Shown here one piece after another: positions 28,558 to 37,415 of a stretch of 64,000 nucleotides of DNA. Origin of the DNA: Erysipelotrichaceae bacterium (lineage in GTDB: Bacteria; Bacillota_I; Bacilli_A; Erysipelotrichales; Erysipelotrichaceae); the NCBI GenBank assembly GCA_017473335.1, contig JAFULN010000009.1, positions 18,593 through 82,592 on the forward strand, written 5' to 3'. The translations under genes were made by a program, and so were the position numbers. The notes beneath the pieces are model-generated. The model did no database searches. It saw nothing but the letters and a program-made list of their open reading frames with translations, and had not been told where the DNA came from. Numbering within the stretch: the first letter of the stretch is position 1; every line of letters begins with the position of its first letter.

Positions 28558-31500
28558 AATGGAGTGTAAATCAGCAGCGCGCTATTGAAACATTAGGTAA
28601 AAACGTTGTCGTCTCTGCCTCTGCAGGTGCTGGAAAAACAGCTGTATTAACTGCACGTCTAACAAAGCGCATCGTTGAAGATCATGTACCTGTTACTGCA
28701 ATTCTAGCAATGACCTTTACAGAAGCTGCAGCTGCAGAAATGAAAAGCCGATTGTTTATGAGCCTATCAAAATCTGCCGAACAAGAAACAGACCCTCTAC
28801 AAAAACAGTTTCTATTAGATCAGCTTGTTTTGTTAGGAAGCGCACATGTTTCTACCATTCACTCTTTCTGTCTTTCTGTCATTAAAGAGAATTACTTTAT
28901 GATTCATCTTGATCCTAAGACAGCTTCTAACATTCTTAGTGATGATGAATGTCTTATGTTAAAACAGCAGGCATGGAATCAGTCTGTTGATGAATTCTAT
29001 CAAAGTGATAAAAATCGTTTTGAATCTTTAGCACATTATTTCAGTGGCCGCAGCGATGATGTCGATGCATTAAAAAACAGCGCAATGAAACTGGCTCAAA
29101 TCTATTCTGAAACAGAAGACTTAGATTCATTGATAGGACAGTTCAAACAAAACATTCAGCCTGTTCGTACACTCAGTGAACTTTCTGAAAATCTATTAAG
29201 ACTATTTATGGATGCATGTCATGCACAGGCGCTCTGTATTGAAAATGCACTTGATGAAGCATTAGATATAATCAATAAGACTCATGCTGATGTCAGTGAC
29301 TTTGAAAGTCATGTTCGACTACGCAAAGAAAAGCTTGCCCCATTAAAAGACGCATTGGATACAATGAACTACCGTGAAGTATATCGCATCATCCGTAACT
29401 GCTGTGAAACACCACTGGGACGTGTCACAAAAGAAGAAGCATTAAAACCTGTTCGAAAGAAAATCATGGACCTGTGTAATGATGCAGCTGCCTTTTTAAT
29501 TTCTGAAGACCAGCTTATTCAATCCATCAATGATACTTCTCCTTATGCAGAAACTCTCATTGACTTAAGTTTGAGGATACATCACAACTACGCCATAGCC
29601 AAAGCACAAAAACAGGCTATGGACTTTGGCGATATGGAACAGTTTGCGCTTAAAATTCTGTTGGCAGATAATAAGCGAACCGCACGAAAAATACAGCGTC
29701 AGTTTGAAGATATCCTTGTTGATGAGTTCCAGGATACCAATGATGTACAAAACACAATCATTGAACTTATCAGCCGAGGCAACAACATCTTCCGTGTTGG
29801 TGATATTAAACAATCTATCTATCGTTTCCGAGGTGCACGTCCTCAGATTATGCGTGATCTGATTCATAGTGAAGATGGTTCACAGGAAATTATCTTCTTG
29901 TCTGAGAACTATCGTTCCTGCAAAAGTATCGTTGAATTCAACAATTATCTATTCAACGTCTTAATGAATGTTCAAGGCCTCTCACAGGAATATACTTCCT
30001 TTGACTGGGTTTCTATTGGTACTGACTCACAGGATGACCACGATGAATATCCTGTTGAATTTCATGCGATATCACCCTCTGAAGAACTTAATGATGAAGA
30101 AGAAATGGGTGACCTGAAGGCAGACTATATCGCAAAAGAAATCCTGTCCATGAAAGAAAAGACCAAATTCAAAAAATGGTCAGACTATTGTGTTCTTGTA
30201 CGTTCACACGCAGTAAAAGATAAACTGCGTTACAGCTTTGATAAGGCTGGCATTCCTAACTCCATGGCTGTGAAATCAGGCTTCTATAAGTCAGTTTCCA
30301 TTCAGGAAATCATACAGTTTTTTAAACTGATACAAAACCCTAACGATGATCTTGCGATGGTCACTGTATTGACTTCTTCAATGTTCAAAATGGACTTTGA
30401 AACACTGTCAAAAATAAGAATTGAAAATAAGAATCGTTCTTATTATTTCTGTTTAGAGGCTTCAAATAACGACTTTATTCGACATTATCAAAATGTATGT
30501 CAGTGTTATTATCAAGAAGGTTTATTTGCAGCATATCAGGCAATGCTGGATATCAATGACTTTTATTTCAATCAGTCTGTACAGGAAAAAACAAACTTAG
30601 ATTTGTTTTGTGATCGTCTTTGTGACTTTGAATCGAAACATGGACCATCTCTCAACAAGTACCTTAGTTTCTTAAAAGAAGTTGAAAATCAGCCAACCTC
30701 TGAAGCCATCTCTGCATCTAGTTTAGATGATGTTGTACGCATTATGAGTGTACATCAGTCTAAAGGTCTGCAATTTCCTGTCGTCTTTTTCTGGAGTACC
30801 TTTGGCACACGTATTATGGATAACACCGAAAAATGCATGATAGATAATATCCATGGTTTAGGTATGCAAAGCGTTCTTATGCCATATCGTATCAAACGTC
30901 CAACACTTCAAAGATTAGCACTGGAATATCGTAACTCTATCGAAGAGTTTGAAGAAAACATTCGTCTTCTTTATGTAGCGACAACTCGACCACAAACCAA
31001 ACTAATTCTTGTAGATCAAGTCAAAGACACCTATACTACATCCCCTGTTAATCTTGCACTGATGTTTGCTAAGAAAGGATTCTCTGACTTGCTGCTTTCT
31101 GGCATGGAACAGTTTGAACGCTATCATAGAATTCTTCCAATCATTGTTACACCACAAAAAGTGAATCTGTCTAAAACAGAAAAGAAATCAGATGAAACAA
31201 TAATCCGCTGGGAAAAACAAGTTCAACAGACTTCTGTCATTACTCCTTCTTCTTTGGAAGTAAATGATATAGGGCCTTTGAATCTGAGTGGATATCGTGC
31301 ATCCCTAAGAGGGACTCAGCTTCATGAACTGGTTGAGCATCTTCCAGCTGCACCATGGACTGCTTCACAGATAAAAGCTATCGCACCAGATATTTATCCA
31401 TCTGATGTTGAACGTTTAATCAACCTTGGCAATCACCCACTCTTCCTATCTCTTCAACACAACCAAATTCATAAAGAATACAGTTTTATTCTAAGAGAAA

Positions 31501-31727
31501 ACGGAAACATCACCCATGGGTTTATTGACTATCTGTCCGTCAGTGATGATACTGTCACACTAATTGACTTTAAGTCAGATCGTCACGTTGATGAACAAAT
31601 CCTGATAGAACGTTATCACGATCAGATTTCTGCATATCACTATGCACTTTCTAAAATGTATCCTCATCATCAAATTCTTGCATACATCTATAGTTTTGAA
31701 TTAAATCAAATGATTGAAATGAGATGA
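28554..31727 (+). CDS. addA: ATP-dependent helicase/nuclease subunit A (AddA/RexA)
   Basis: 1057 aa, somewhat shorter than the usual about 1200. UvrD-type motifs in order: SASAGAGKTAVL (Walker A), STIHSFC, DEFQDTNDVQ (II), GDIKQSIYRFRGARP (III), SENYRS (IV), MSVHQSKGLQFPVV (V) and LLYVATTRP (VI). The C-terminal PD-(D/E)xK nuclease shows GTQLHELVEHLP, HGFIDYL, TLIDFKSDRHVD and QISAYHYAL, so both activities look intact. Start coupled to addB (ATGA). Ends at a terminator. Confidence 0.95.
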   Translation: MKWSVNQQRAIETLGKNVVVSASAGAGKTAVLTARLTKRIVEDHVPVTAILAMTFTEAAAAEMKSRLFMSLSKSAEQETDPLQKQFLLDQLVLLGSAHVSTIHSFCLSVIKENYFMIHLDPKTASNILSDDECLMLKQQAWNQSVDEFYQSDKNRFESLAHYFSGRSDDVDALKNSAMKLAQIYSETEDLDSLIGQFKQNIQPVRTLSELSENLLRLFMDACHAQALCIENALDEALDIINKTHADVSDFESHVRLRKEKLAPLKDALDTMNYREVYRIIRNCCETPLGRVTKEEALKPVRKKIMDLCNDAAAFLISEDQLIQSINDTSPYAETLIDLSLRIHHNYAIAKAQKQAMDFGDMEQFALKILLADNKRTARKIQRQFEDILVDEFQDTNDVQNTIIELISRGNNIFRVGDIKQSIYRFRGARPQIMRDLIHSEDGSQEIIFLSENYRSCKSIVEFNNYLFNVLMNVQGLSQEYTSFDWVSIGTDSQDDHDEYPVEFHAISPSEELNDEEEMGDLKADYIAKEILSMKEKTKFKKWSDYCVLVRSHAVKDKLRYSFDKAGIPNSMAVKSGFYKSVSIQEIIQFFKLIQNPNDDLAMVTVLTSSMFKMDFETLSKIRIENKNRSYYFCLEASNNDFIRHYQNVCQCYYQEGLFAAYQAMLDINDFYFNQSVQEKTNLDLFCDRLCDFESKHGPSLNKYLSFLKEVENQPTSEAISASSLDDVVRIMSVHQSKGLQFPVVFFWSTFGTRIMDNTEKCMIDNIHGLGMQSVLMPYRIKRPTLQRLALEYRNSIEEFEENIRLLYVATTRPQTKLILVDQVKDTYTTSPVNLALMFAKKGFSDLLLSGMEQFERYHRILPIIVTPQKVNLSKTEKKSDETIIRWEKQVQQTSVITPSSLEVNDIGPLNLSGYRASLRGTQLHELVEHLPAAPWTASQIKAIAPDIYPSDVERLINLGNHPLFLSLQHNQIHKEYSFILRENGNITHGFIDYLSVSDDTVTLIDFKSDRHVDEQILIERYHDQISAYHYALSKMYPHHQILAYIYSFELNQMIEMR

Positions 31728-31752
31728 GTTGAAAACAACTCACCTTTTTTCA
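31725..31752 (+). terminator. Terminator of addBA
   Basis: TGAGTTG-AAAA-CAACTCA followed by CCTTTTTT, overlapping the addA stop codon. Confidence 0.8.
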
Positions 31753-31825
31753 GAAAACACTTTCATTTTGTTTCATTTTCATATAAACTATTCCTATGAG
31801 TCAATTTTAAAAGGAGCTGATCATT

Positions 31826-33214
31826 ATGAATGAAGCGTTGAATCATCTTGCAGACCAAATCTGGTCTTATGCAGAAACTGGTTTTTTAGAAACAAAGTCA
31901 TGTGATGCGATGTGTGAATATCTTGAACAGGAAGGATTCGAAGTCACAAAAGGAATCGCAGATATGGCAACTGCCTATAAAGGAGTCTGGGGACATGGAA
32001 AACCAGTCATTACTTTCTTAGGTGAATATGATGCATTGTTTGGGATGAGTCAAAAGGCTGATATTACTGAATATGCCCCTCGCACTTCAAATGAAGATCC
32101 AGGACATGGATGTGGCCATCATTTGTTAGGTGTCGGGTCGATTGCTGCCGCAATTGAATATCGCAATTATCTAAGAGACAATCATCTTGAAGGTACAGTA
32201 GAAATACTCGGATGTCCTGCAGAAGAATCAGGAAGCGGCAAGGCTTATCTGGCAAGAGATGGATATCTCTCTAATACAGATATCGCATTGTCATGGCATC
32301 CAGGTCAATTCAATCAGGTTAGTACGGGTTCTTCACAAAGCTGTATTAGTGTCAACTTTAGATTCCATGGTGTTTCTTCTCATGCAGCAGGATCACCCCA
32401 TTTAGGACGTTCTGCACTTGATGCATGTGAACTCATGAACGTTGGTGTCAACTATCTTAGAGAACACATGGAATCTACAGACCGTGTACATTATGCCTAT
32501 TTAAATGTTGGTGGAAAAGCACCAAATGTTGTACAGTCTGAAGCTGAACTGAAGTATTTCATCCGTTCTACAACAAATCCTAAAGCAGTAAAATTATATG
32601 AACGTGTCATTAATATCGCCAAAGGTGCTGCACTAATGACTGAAACAAAGCTAGATGTCTTATTTGATGAAGGATTAAGTAACACTGTACCTAATTTTGT
32701 ACTTGAAAATGTACTTTCTGAAGCATTTATGAAAGTGCCTGCACCAGAATATACCGATGCAGAACTCGCTTATGCAAAGTCATTTAAAGACACATACCCT
32801 CAAGAAAACATCGGTGTTCCACACCGCGCAAAACATCCTGAACTTATGAAAGAAATCATTAAAAATGAAGCTCTTCATACAGGATTTATGGAATCTGATC
32901 ACAGTGAAGAATGTGGCATGGGCTCAACAGATGTTGGCGATATTTCCTGGGTTGTACCAACAGGACAAATCAACACTGCATGTTTCGCAATTGGCGCAGG
33001 TGCTCACAGCTGGCAGTGGGTTGCCCAGGGAACTTCATCAATCGCCCATAAAGGACTGGAATATGCTGGACATATTCTTGCACAGGCTGCAATTGAACTG
33101 CACTCTCATCCAGAACTGATTGAACAAGCTAAGGCTGAACACAAACAGCGTCTTGGTGATGATGTTTATGAATGCCTGATTCCAAAAGATGTAAAACCAC
33201 ATATCATCGATTAA
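31826..33214 (+). CDS. M20-family amidohydrolase, AbgB-like
   Basis: 462 aa. Zinc-dependent peptidase/amidohydrolase fold. FLGEYDALFGMSQ, DPGHGCGHHLLGVGS (metal His/Asp), CPAEESGSGKAYLARDG (Glu pair) and SSHAAGSPHLGRSALDA fit the aminobenzoyl-glutamate utilisation protein B / amidohydrolase subgroup, with GMGSTDVGDISWVVPTGQ near the C-terminus. The natural substrate is uncertain; abgA and abgT are absent. RBS AAAAGGAGCTG. Confidence 0.87.
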   Translation: MNEALNHLADQIWSYAETGFLETKSCDAMCEYLEQEGFEVTKGIADMATAYKGVWGHGKPVITFLGEYDALFGMSQKADITEYAPRTSNEDPGHGCGHHLLGVGSIAAAIEYRNYLRDNHLEGTVEILGCPAEESGSGKAYLARDGYLSNTDIALSWHPGQFNQVSTGSSQSCISVNFRFHGVSSHAAGSPHLGRSALDACELMNVGVNYLREHMESTDRVHYAYLNVGGKAPNVVQSEAELKYFIRSTTNPKAVKLYERVINIAKGAALMTETKLDVLFDEGLSNTVPNFVLENVLSEAFMKVPAPEYTDAELAYAKSFKDTYPQENIGVPHRAKHPELMKEIIKNEALHTGFMESDHSEECGMGSTDVGDISWVVPTGQINTACFAIGAGAHSWQWVAQGTSSIAHKGLEYAGHILAQAAIELHSHPELIEQAKAEHKQRLGDDVYECLIPKDVKPHIID

Positions 33215-33238
33215 AAAAGTGCCTTTCGGCACTTTTTG
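33214..33238. terminator. Bidirectional terminator
   Basis: AAAAGTGCC-TTTC-GGCACTTTT lies between the convergent M20 and DUF1836 genes. Confidence 0.8.
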
Positions 33239-33757
33239 TTATCCTCTTCTTTCCCTTTCAATTTCCAAATACATATCAACGTAAATTTTGTGTACAAAGG
33301 AAATAATTGTTTTTCTTAATACAGTTTTAGCTGCAGACTGTGTGACACCAATCTCTTCCATTTCATCTTTAAGTCCAAAGACATATGCACCCACATTCGC
33401 GATTTCACGTCTTAAATATTCATAAGCCACATGATCTTCATACACTTCTTCATGCATCTGAAACATCAGACGAATATTATCTAAAGACAGTACACTTTTC
33501 GCAACAACGAGAAAAATCAAACGCACAATATGTTCACGATAATAGCGTTTCTTAATGGACTTAGACACAACCCCCTGCTTCACATAGTTACTGATCATAG
33601 ATCCTGTAATTTCCATTCCAGGAACATGACTAAAACAATCATTGATGTACTGGACAGTCTGTTCAAGATACAGTCCAACATCAGGGATCATTTCATATGC
33701 GGGCAGATTAAATTTCTCTAATTTTTCTGCAATTTTTTCTGTTACTTCGTTTCTCAT
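33239..33757 (-). CDS. DUF1836 family protein
   Basis: 172 aa. Matches the DUF1836 pattern: LYLEQTVQYINDCF, ITGSMISNYVKQGVVSKSIK (HTH-like), YYREHIVRLIFLVVAKSVLS, LDNIRLMF. The family looks MerR/HTH-like and is presumed regulatory; no function is proven. The promoter -10 ends only about 7 bp before the ATG and no RBS is seen, so the mRNA may be leaderless. Confidence 0.85.
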   Translation of the reverse strand: MRNEVTEKIAEKLEKFNLPAYEMIPDVGLYLEQTVQYINDCFSHVPGMEITGSMISNYVKQGVVSKSIKKRYYREHIVRLIFLVVAKSVLSLDNIRLMFQMHEEVYEDHVAYEYLRREIANVGAYVFGLKDEMEEIGVTQSAAKTVLRKTIISFVHKIYVDMYLEIERERRG

Positions 33758-33763
33758 ATCTTT

Positions 33764-33792
33764 ATTCTAATGAACCAACAAGTGTTCGTCAA
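33764..33792 (-). promoter_or_regulatory. Promoter of the DUF1836 gene, start codon at the expected transcription start
   Basis: On the minus strand, TTGACG (33792-33787), 17-bp spacer, TAGAAT (33769-33764). The ATG at 33757 coincides with the predicted +1. Confidence 0.6.
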
Positions 33793-33820
33793 GTTATCTT
33801 GTAAGGGTTTTGATTATCTC

Positions 33821-33849
33821 TTGACATACTTTTTATAATTAGTTATATT
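33821..33849 (+). promoter_or_regulatory. Promoter of the DegV gene
   Basis: Perfect TTGACA (33821-33826), 17-bp spacer, TATATT (33844-33849), followed by the RBS AAGAGGTAA. Confidence 0.7.
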
Positions 33850-33884
33850 GTTTTATATAATTACGATTTACAAGAGGTAATCCT

Positions 33885-34712
33885 ATGAAATTTAAAATTG
33901 TTGCGGATTCTGCATCTAACGTCTATGAACTTGAAAACACGAACTATCAGTCAGTTCCATTAAAAATTATTACTGATAAAGAATACGTTGATGACAAACA
34001 TCTGAATGTTTTTCAGATGGCCATGGACATCAAAGCCTACAAAGGAAAAAGCGGAACATCTTGCCCAAACAGTGCTGAATGGCTTGAAGCATTTCAAGAT
34101 GCTGAATATATCTTTGGTGTTGCGATTACATCAAGACTTTCAGGTTCCTATAACTCTGCAGTAATGGCTGCAAAAGAATATACTGAAGCACACCCTGAAC
34201 GCAAAGTACATATTGTTGATTCTCTTTCAACAGGACCACATATGAAAATGATTGTTGAAAAACTCGTTGATCTCATTAACAGTGGGGATTCTTTTGAAGA
34301 AATCAAAAATCAGATTGAAGAATATACCTCAAGAACACACCTCGTATTCTCACTTCAGTCAGTAGATAACCTAGCCAGAAATGGACGTGTTAACCCTGCA
34401 GTTGCCATGGCAGTCAATGCATTAGGCATCCGCATTGTAGGTGAAGCTTTTGATGGACAGCTAGCTCAAAGAAATAAATGTCGTGGTGAAAAGAAAGCTC
34501 TTCAAGTACTTTTCAACAACATGAAAGAAATGGGATATAAAGGTGGACGCGTATCCATTGGACACAACTTCAATGAAAAAGGAGCTGAGACTTTAAAAGA
34601 ACTGATTCTCTCTGAATTCCCTCAGTGCAATATTGAAATCAATGTAAATCATGGGCTAAACTGTTTTTATGCAGAACTCGGTGGAATCTTAGTAGGATTT
34701 GAAGCTTTCTAA
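33885..34712 (+). CDS. DegV family fatty-acid-binding protein
   Basis: 275 aa. DegV/FakB fold: KIVADSASN at the N-terminus, GTSCPNSAEWLEAF with the lipid-head Thr/Ser, ITSRLSGSYNSAVMAAKEY, VDSLSTGPHM, and SLQSVDNLARNGRVNPAVA. FakB-type proteins present fatty acids to the FakA kinase, but several DegV paralogues have unknown ligands; no fakA is in the window. Single-gene unit. Confidence 0.9.
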   Translation: MKFKIVADSASNVYELENTNYQSVPLKIITDKEYVDDKHLNVFQMAMDIKAYKGKSGTSCPNSAEWLEAFQDAEYIFGVAITSRLSGSYNSAVMAAKEYTEAHPERKVHIVDSLSTGPHMKMIVEKLVDLINSGDSFEEIKNQIEEYTSRTHLVFSLQSVDNLARNGRVNPAVAMAVNALGIRIVGEAFDGQLAQRNKCRGEKKALQVLFNNMKEMGYKGGRVSIGHNFNEKGAETLKELILSEFPQCNIEINVNHGLNCFYAELGGILVGFEAF

Positions 34713-34714
34713 AG

Positions 34715-34742
34715 AAAAGGTGATCAAACGATCACCTTTTTA
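34715..34742. terminator. Bidirectional terminator
   Basis: AAAAGGTGATC-AAAC-GATCACCTTTT lies between the convergent degV and AGCS genes. Confidence 0.85.
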
Positions 34743-36104
34743 GTTAAGTTCAACATCTCTTTCATCAAGTCGAGATTCATGTAAGTAATATTTGGTTTCT
34801 TTGACAATCAGCTTGCTTAATAGTAAAACCGCAATCAAATTAGGTATTGCCATCAGTGCATTCAAAGCATCTGATATTTTCCAGACTAAACTTAAGTTTG
34901 CTACAGCACCAACAAATGTAACGATAACCCAGAGAACCTTATATGGTACTGCTGATTTTTCCCCGAACAAATAAACCATGCATCTTTCTCCATAATAATT
35001 CCACCCTAATATTGTAGAGAATGCAAATGTAATAACTCCAAATACAAGTAATGGCGTTCCGATAACAGGAATTTGAGCAAAGGCGAGTGAAGCCAGTTGT
35101 CCTCCATCTAATCCAACACTGGTAATTGCATCGTTAGCAACAACACTAGAACATAATACCAGACCTGTCATCAAACACACAATAACAGTATCCCAGAATA
35201 CACCTGTGGAACTGATTAGTGCAGTACGAACTGAGTTTCTAGTTTGTGATGCGGCTGCGACAATTGGAGCTGACCCCATACCAGATTCATTAGAAAACAA
35301 TCCTCTGGCAATCCCATAACGAGCAGCCACCATGAGTGTTGATCCAACAAAACCACCGAACGCAGCTCTTGGTGTAAATGCACTTGATATAATTAAAGAA
35401 ACAGTTTCCCCCAAGTATGCTCGATTATAATACAAAATGTAACCACAGCCTAAAAAATAAAACAATGACATAAATGGCACAAGCAATTCACAAACTTTTG
35501 AAATAGACCTTATTCCACCAAGTACCACCAGTGCAGTTAATGCAGCAATCACAATTCCAGATATCATCACAGGAACCTGATAATTGTTTTTTAAAATATC
35601 GGCAATCGCATTTGACTGAACTCCGCATCCTATTCCAAAGGAACACAACCCTGCAATCACTGCAAAAGCAATTCCCAATGATTTTAAATTTAGATGTTCC
35701 AAAGCAGTCATAGCTCCTCCAATGTATGAGCCATCTGGCATTTTCTTTCTATATTTGATTGCGATTAAGCTTTCTGCATATTTTGTGGCAATTCCAAACA
35801 CTCCAACAATCCAAGTCCAGAAAACAGCTCCAGGTCCTCCTGACACAATTGCTGTGGCAACACCAATAATATTACCGGTTCCTATTGTAGATGCTAAGGC
35901 AGTAGCTAATGCACCAAAAGGTGTAATGTCACCTTCTGCATCAGGATCTTTTGACACAGATAATCGGATTCCTTTAAAAATATACTTTTGCATAAAGCCT
36001 GTTTTCCAAGTCATCCATACATGAGTTCCTGTCAATAAAATAATCATTGGTGGACCCCAAAGAATATCATTTATTCCATCTATTAAAGTTACTAGAAAAT
36101 CCAT
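34740..36104 (-). CDS. Sodium:alanine/glycine symporter (AGCS family)
   Basis: 454 aa, about 10 membrane segments. AGCS signature: GDITPFGALATALASTIGTG followed by NIIGVATAI, GPGAVFWTWIVGVFGIATKYAE, and ARGLFSNESGMGSAPIVAAA. It imports alanine or glycine with Na+. RBS AAGGGAGAGAGTT. A second AGCS gene lies at 55762. The upstream region carries a 26-bp perfect palindrome and a Fur/PerR-like box. Confidence 0.94.
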   Translation of the reverse strand: MDFLVTLIDGINDILWGPPMIILLTGTHVWMTWKTGFMQKYIFKGIRLSVSKDPDAEGDITPFGALATALASTIGTGNIIGVATAIVSGGPGAVFWTWIVGVFGIATKYAESLIAIKYRKKMPDGSYIGGAMTALEHLNLKSLGIAFAVIAGLCSFGIGCGVQSNAIADILKNNYQVPVMISGIVIAALTALVVLGGIRSISKVCELLVPFMSLFYFLGCGYILYYNRAYLGETVSLIISSAFTPRAAFGGFVGSTLMVAARYGIARGLFSNESGMGSAPIVAAASQTRNSVRTALISSTGVFWDTVIVCLMTGLVLCSSVVANDAITSVGLDGGQLASLAFAQIPVIGTPLLVFGVITFAFSTILGWNYYGERCMVYLFGEKSAVPYKVLWVIVTFVGAVANLSLVWKISDALNALMAIPNLIAVLLLSKLIVKETKYYLHESRLDERDVELN

Positions 36105-36217
36105 AACTCTCTCCCTTATCGTTTGTTTATATCATACCACATCCTCTTTAAATCCTTGTTCATTTTTCTTTTGAAATTTAGCATATATTTATTATTTTAT
36201 CTGTAATTCACCTATAA

Positions 36218-36243
36218 TTTGGGAAATATTAATATTTCCCAAA
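36218..36243. promoter_or_regulatory. 26-bp perfect palindrome upstream of the AGCS gene
   Basis: TTTGGGAAATATT and its exact reverse complement meet without spacer. It lies about 115 bp before the AGCS start in the 333-bp gap 36105-36437. No T-run follows, so an operator is more likely than a terminator. No other gene is seen in the gap. Confidence 0.55.
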
Positions 36244-36332
36244 CATATTTTAATAGCTATTTATTAATTTTAATCTATTCCAATTGTTTTTCACTTAACA
36301 ACTAAACATTATATTTAAAGGTATTTATAGAT

Positions 36333-36351
36333 TTTATAATAACGATTATCA
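36333..36351. promoter_or_regulatory. Fur/PerR-like 19-mer, copy 1
   Basis: TTTATAATAACGATTATCA. An identical 19-mer occurs at 44087-44105. The reverse strand, TGATAATcGTTATTA, fits a 7-1-7 Fur-type box. Confidence 0.45.
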
Positions 36352-36369
36352 TTACAGAACAATATCTTA

Positions 36370-36417
36370 AAGAAAAAGTGAACCTCCTAAAGTTGGTCCA
36401 ACTTTAAGGGTTCACTT
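36370..36417 (-). terminator. Terminator of prs
   Basis: A long interrupted stem: AAGTGAACC (36376-36384) pairs with GGTTCACTT (36409-36417), and inside it AAAGTTGG pairs with CCAACTTT. The minus strand continues TTTTTCTTT. Confidence 0.8.
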
Positions 36418-36437
36418 CAATATGGCTCTTTTTTGCT

Positions 36438-37394
36438 TTAGTCGTTGAATAGATCGTAAACTTCAGATACAGGTGAATGTGTCTTGATAGCTTCGATTGT
36501 CTTTGCCAGCATATATCCTACAGACAGTACTGTAATTTTTGGACATGCTTTGCGTTTTTCTTCAGACAATGCAATAGTGTTTGTGATAACAAATTCCTTG
36601 ATAGGAGCATTGTTCAAACGTTCTACTGCAGGACCAGACAACAGCCCATGGCTCACTGCACAGTAAATATCCTTAGCCCCTTTGTCCTTCAGAATCTTAA
36701 TTCCTGCAACAAGGCTTCCTGCTGTATCGCACATATCATCAATGATGATAACATCCTTGCCTTCAACATCCCCAATGATATTCATTGCTTCAGCCACATT
36801 TGGTTTAGGTCTTCTCTTATCAATGATAGCCATAGGTGCATTCAGAAGATCTGCCAGATTACGAGCGCGAGTAGTTCCGCCATGGTCAGGAGACACAACA
36901 ACGATATCATCCAAATTTTTAGAACGGAAATACTGTCCAATCAAAGAGATTGCGCTCAGATTGTCAATTGGAATATTGAAGAATCCCTGAATCTGTGTAG
37001 CATGCAAATCAACTGTAACAACACGGTCTGCGCCAGCACTTTCCAAAAGATTAGCTACCAGCTTTGCTGTGATTGGCTGACGAGCACGAGCCTTACGGTC
37101 CTGTCGTGCATAGCCAAAGTATGGTGTAACAACAGTAATTTCACCTGCACTTGCACGACGGCAAGCATCCAGACAAATCAATACTTCCATCAAAGTTTCT
37201 GATACTGGAGCACATGTTGACTGAATAATGAAGACTGAACGTCCACGTACAGTTTCTTCAGGCTCAATCAGAATTTCACCATCCGCAAAATGACGGACAG
37301 CGCATTTACCCACAGGCAGATTCAGATATTCACAGATTTCTTTAGTTAGTTCTACGCTGGATGTGAGTGAAAAAATTACAGTTTCTTTCATCAT
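36438..37394 (-). CDS. prs: Ribose-phosphate pyrophosphokinase
   Basis: 318 aa, normal length. Makes PRPP from ribose-5-P and ATP. Motifs: VRGRSVFIIQST, PYFGYARQDRKARARQPI, the flexible loop, VVSPDHGGTTRARNLAD, and the PRPP loop VIIIDDMCDTAGSLVAG. It lies 21 bp downstream of glmU, the conserved Bacillota order glmU-prs, and ends at a strong terminator. Confidence 0.98.
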   Translation of the reverse strand: MMKETVIFSLTSSVELTKEICEYLNLPVGKCAVRHFADGEILIEPEETVRGRSVFIIQSTCAPVSETLMEVLICLDACRRASAGEITVVTPYFGYARQDRKARARQPITAKLVANLLESAGADRVVTVDLHATQIQGFFNIPIDNLSAISLIGQYFRSKNLDDIVVVSPDHGGTTRARNLADLLNAPMAIIDKRRPKPNVAEAMNIIGDVEGKDVIIIDDMCDTAGSLVAGIKILKDKGAKDIYCAVSHGLLSGPAVERLNNAPIKEFVITNTIALSEEKRKACPKITVLSVGYMLAKTIEAIKTHSPVSEVYDLFND

Positions 37395-37415
37395 ATTTAG
37401 TTTTCCCCCTGATAT

